Shown here one piece after another: positions 62,002 through 64,000 of a stretch of 64,000 nt of DNA. Every line of letters begins with the position of its first letter. The first letter of the stretch is position 1. The translations under genes and the position numbers were made by a program. Location of the stretch: the NCBI GenBank assembly GCA_030581615.1, contig JAKTTT010000001.1:62001-126000 (forward strand). Direction: 5' to 3'. Origin of the DNA: Alloascoidea africana. Its lineage: Eukaryota > Ascomycota > Alloascoideomycetes > Alloascoideales > Alloascoideaceae. The notes under the pieces were generated by a model. It was not told the origin of the DNA. It saw only the letters and a program-made list of their open reading frames with translations, and searched no databases.

Positions 62002-63717
62002 CTAGTCCAAATGCATCAACGCTTTAAGATTTTCATACATCAGATAACTGATGCTGACTGCTGGACACACTTTCGCAAGATTGGGCATCAGACCTTTGAA
62101 CAATCCCTGATATCCCTCTCTTGCAATCGTTTGCCTATAAACATCGGCAAACCCGTTATAAACATAGGGATGCGCCGAGGTTTGTTGCGCTTGTAACCGA
62201 GTTCTGAGTAAATTTATAGGATACACAATCGTGGCGCCTATGCTCCCGCTAAACGCACCCATTGATAACACAACAAGGTTACCTATTCTGATTTCGGACT
62301 CGTCGCATTTCAATTTGTGTGCCTCAGAAGTAATATAGTATTTTTTCATAGCGGAGAATGTGCCCAAATCGATGGCAGCATATGGGAAAATGCCTCCAAC
62401 TCCAACGAGTAGACCTCGGTAAAAAGTCCGTAGACCATCAGTCTGCCACATTTTCTTCGCCGTGTACCACAGCATGCTTTGTCCCTGAGCATTGAGCTTG
62501 TTACGTAGAGTAAGCGATTCGCACTGGACCCGGTACTTTAGCGTATCGATGGGATACACTGTGAATTGAGCAGCAACGCCGCCCATGCCTCCAGCGAGGA
62601 AAGTTGATAATCGCGAAATTTCGCTAGGATCATTGACCCCTTCCAACGTACAAAACATTTTTTTCGAAGCTTCAAACATCCCGAACTTCATTGCAGATTC
62701 TGGAAACACTTTGACAACGTTAAGGCCATTTCCTACATAAAAAGCCCGGATGCCTCCTTGTTTCCACAAAAAAGTCGCAGCCTCCACCAGTGGACTCCTG
62801 CTTCTCTTTGCTACTGCCCTCGCAGGCTTTTTCAGCTCTTCTTTGATTATTTCAGACACAGTTTTGTTAGTGCCTGTTGTTGTTGTTGTTGTTGTTGTTG
62901 CTGTTCCCTTAGACCGAGCTGGTTTCAACACAGAAGAGATAAAAGGCTTGTCTGTTTTGTGGAGTAAAGGCGGTCTGGGCATGTTGGGATTGTGCACGCC
63001 TATATCTGTTCGTGCAATGAGAAACACCTTGACTCGATCAAACGGTGCAGTACACGTTCGCGAAACGACCCCGGAAAGACCTCCTGCTAAGAAATAGCGG
63101 AGTCCTTGCAAGAAGCCAGAGCTAAGTGTCACGTCTCCATCGGAGCTGAGATCGATTTCCTCGACGAAAAAATCGTAGATTGACTGGATCGAAATGGCTG
63201 AGGTCGGGGTTGAGACTGATTTTGATTTTGATGATGAGGATGAGGATGAGTTTTTGATACCCGCCGGTAGGAAAAGTAGAAAGTCTCTCCACTCTTTAAA
63301 ACTGATGAGTCCCGTATTTCGCACATCCATATATTCGAAAAAAAGATCGATTACTTTGTCGTTTACACTCGAGGTTTCGATTCCCACCTCCGTGAACGCC
63401 CTTTTGATATCCTGTTTGTCAAGCATGCCATCAGCGTCTCGGTCCATCTTGGTGAAAATGGCATAGAGCTGTTTCTCCGAGCTTGTAACGAACCGCTCAA
63501 ACTCGGCCCAGCTGACTACTTTGTCCTTGTTTGTGTCCAGAATATCAAACAGTTCGTGGATAACATCAGGCGATGATTGTAGTGGGTGGTCCATCCTGTT
63601 GAGCCCTTGAAGGATTGCATCATAGTTGAGATGCCCGTTCCGCTCAACGTCTAGAGAATTGAAAAGTTCCCGTATCCGCTTCTCTCGGTCATTTGTGGAC
63701 TCTGTTACCAAACTCAT
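62002..63717 (-). CDS. SAL1: Calcium-regulated mitochondrial ATP-Mg/Pi carrier (SCaMC type)
   Basis: Sal1 exchanges ATP-Mg for phosphate across the inner mitochondrial membrane under calcium control. ATG 63717 gives 571 residues (yeast 494). Four EF-hand-like loops occupy the first ~190 residues: DVERNGHLNYDAI, DTNKDKVVSWAEF, DRDADGMLDKQDI and DVRNTGLISFKEW; the middle two look best for calcium. Three carrier repeats follow, with APFDRVKVF, YPIDTLKYRVQ and YPINLLRTRLQ; the last has Asn where an acidic residue is usual. A spacer with an eight-Thr run lies inside the first carrier repeat. The upstream frame extension lacks conserved content. Confidence 0.92.
   Translation of the reverse strand: MSLVTESTNDREKRIRELFNSLDVERNGHLNYDAILQGLNRMDHPLQSSPDVIHELFDILDTNKDKVVSWAEFERFVTSSEKQLYAIFTKMDRDADGMLDKQDIKRAFTEVGIETSSVNDKVIDLFFEYMDVRNTGLISFKEWRDFLLFLPAGIKNSSSSSSSKSKSVSTPTSAISIQSIYDFFVEEIDLSSDGDVTLSSGFLQGLRYFLAGGLSGVVSRTCTAPFDRVKVFLIARTDIGVHNPNMPRPPLLHKTDKPFISSVLKPARSKGTATTTTTTTTGTNKTVSEIIKEELKKPARAVAKRSRSPLVEAATFLWKQGGIRAFYVGNGLNVVKVFPESAMKFGMFEASKKMFCTLEGVNDPSEISRLSTFLAGGMGGVAAQFTVYPIDTLKYRVQCESLTLRNKLNAQGQSMLWYTAKKMWQTDGLRTFYRGLLVGVGGIFPYAAIDLGTFSAMKKYYITSEAHKLKCDESEIRIGNLVVLSMGAFSGSIGATIVYPINLLRTRLQAQQTSAHPYVYNGFADVYRQTIAREGYQGLFKGLMPNLAKVCPAVSISYLMYENLKALMHLD
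62877..62903. repeat. GTT/AAC trinucleotide microsatellite in SAL1
   Basis: About eight to nine tandem triplets encode a Thr run in a variable matrix loop between carrier helices 1 and 3. Length variation would be tolerated there. Confidence 0.7.
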
Positions 63718-64000
63718 GCTGATATGTATTGCTCGAGATTTATTGTTTGGTTGTAAGTTGTGATTGGTATAAAGATGTGAAAAAGGTGGATGTCTAACTT
63801 GGCCACACACACATGCACACTCGATTGATTTGTCCGTGTGCTCTTGTCAGCTTCACTTGTATAATAACACTTTAAACGGAACCGGTTGAAAGTGTAGGCG
63901 ATGGTTGTTTAATTTTTTTTAGAGGCTGTTGTTCTGCCCCTTTTGATATTCAAACGGATTGATAAATAGCCCTTTCGAAGCAGCAGTTTCCAGGGTGAGC
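63718..64000. promoter_or_regulatory. SAL1 promoter, window end
   Basis: This 283-bp region has CA-rich sequence just upstream of the gene and a poly-T near 63913. No further gene is visible to the window edge. Confidence 0.4.

Overview
The window is nuclear DNA from a budding yeast (Saccharomycotina). Almost every gene has a recognisable yeast counterpart, genes are compact and about half contain short introns. CUG reads as leucine at conserved positions: for example, the kinesin motifs LTLGRVI and RLLQDSL both use CTG. That excludes the CUG-Ser and CUG-Ala clades. I place 22 introns in 14 genes, far more than Saccharomyces cerevisiae would carry. Donors are GTAAGT, GTATGT or GTGAGT, and CTAAC or TACTAAC branch points often lie only 10-25 nt from the acceptor. 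A myosin-like chitin synthase also argues against a close relative of S. cerevisiae. Genus cannot be fixed from the sequence.

Layout. 0-5.4 kb: the 5' part of a myosin-like chitin synthase (minus strand), divergent from a kinesin-5. 5.4-10.4 kb: a gene-free stretch with only patches of broken coding-like sequence. 10.4-19.3 kb: a zinc-cluster regulator, ENV7 kinase, SUI3 (eIF2 beta), YAR1, and a secreted SurE-type phosphatase behind a GC-rich promoter with two Pho4-type CACGTG sites. 19.6-29.9 kb: SMC5, SWC3, YUH1, THP3 and the S6-kinase-like YPK3. 30.5-39.0 kb: HMX1, an alpha/beta hydrolase, a 57-codon ORF overlapping FAP7, a CSC1/OSCA channel and NRP1. 39.0-42.1 kb: a second gene-poor stretch containing a clear decayed copy of the SMC4 C-terminus and other coding-like remnants. 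42.1-48.9 kb: a serine carboxypeptidase, NOP56 and a second zinc-cluster regulator. 50.2-63.7 kb: a PRELI/UPS lipid-transfer protein, NMT1, PWP1, a GPI cell-wall protein, an RGS protein, REV7 and the calcium-regulated carrier SAL1.

Shared functions. Several genes serve ribosome production: YAR1 and FAP7 (both 40S assembly factors), NOP56, PWP1, SUI3 and YPK3, the ribosomal protein S6 kinase. A second group serves chromosomes: kinesin-5, SMC5, SWC3, REV7 and the SMC4 relic. They are interspersed with unrelated genes and there is no sign of operon-like grouping. Most intergenic gaps are 130-700 bp. Divergent pairs share promoters (SMC5/SWC3, THP3/YPK3, CSC1-like/NRP1).

I found no tRNA, rRNA, CRISPR array, transposon or retroelement. 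The two most unusual items are the gene graveyards (5.4-10.4 kb and 39.6-41.6 kb) and the small ORF overlapping the FAP7 start. Exon coordinates were worked out by hand from splice signals, reading-frame continuity and remembered family sequences; no alignment or search was run.
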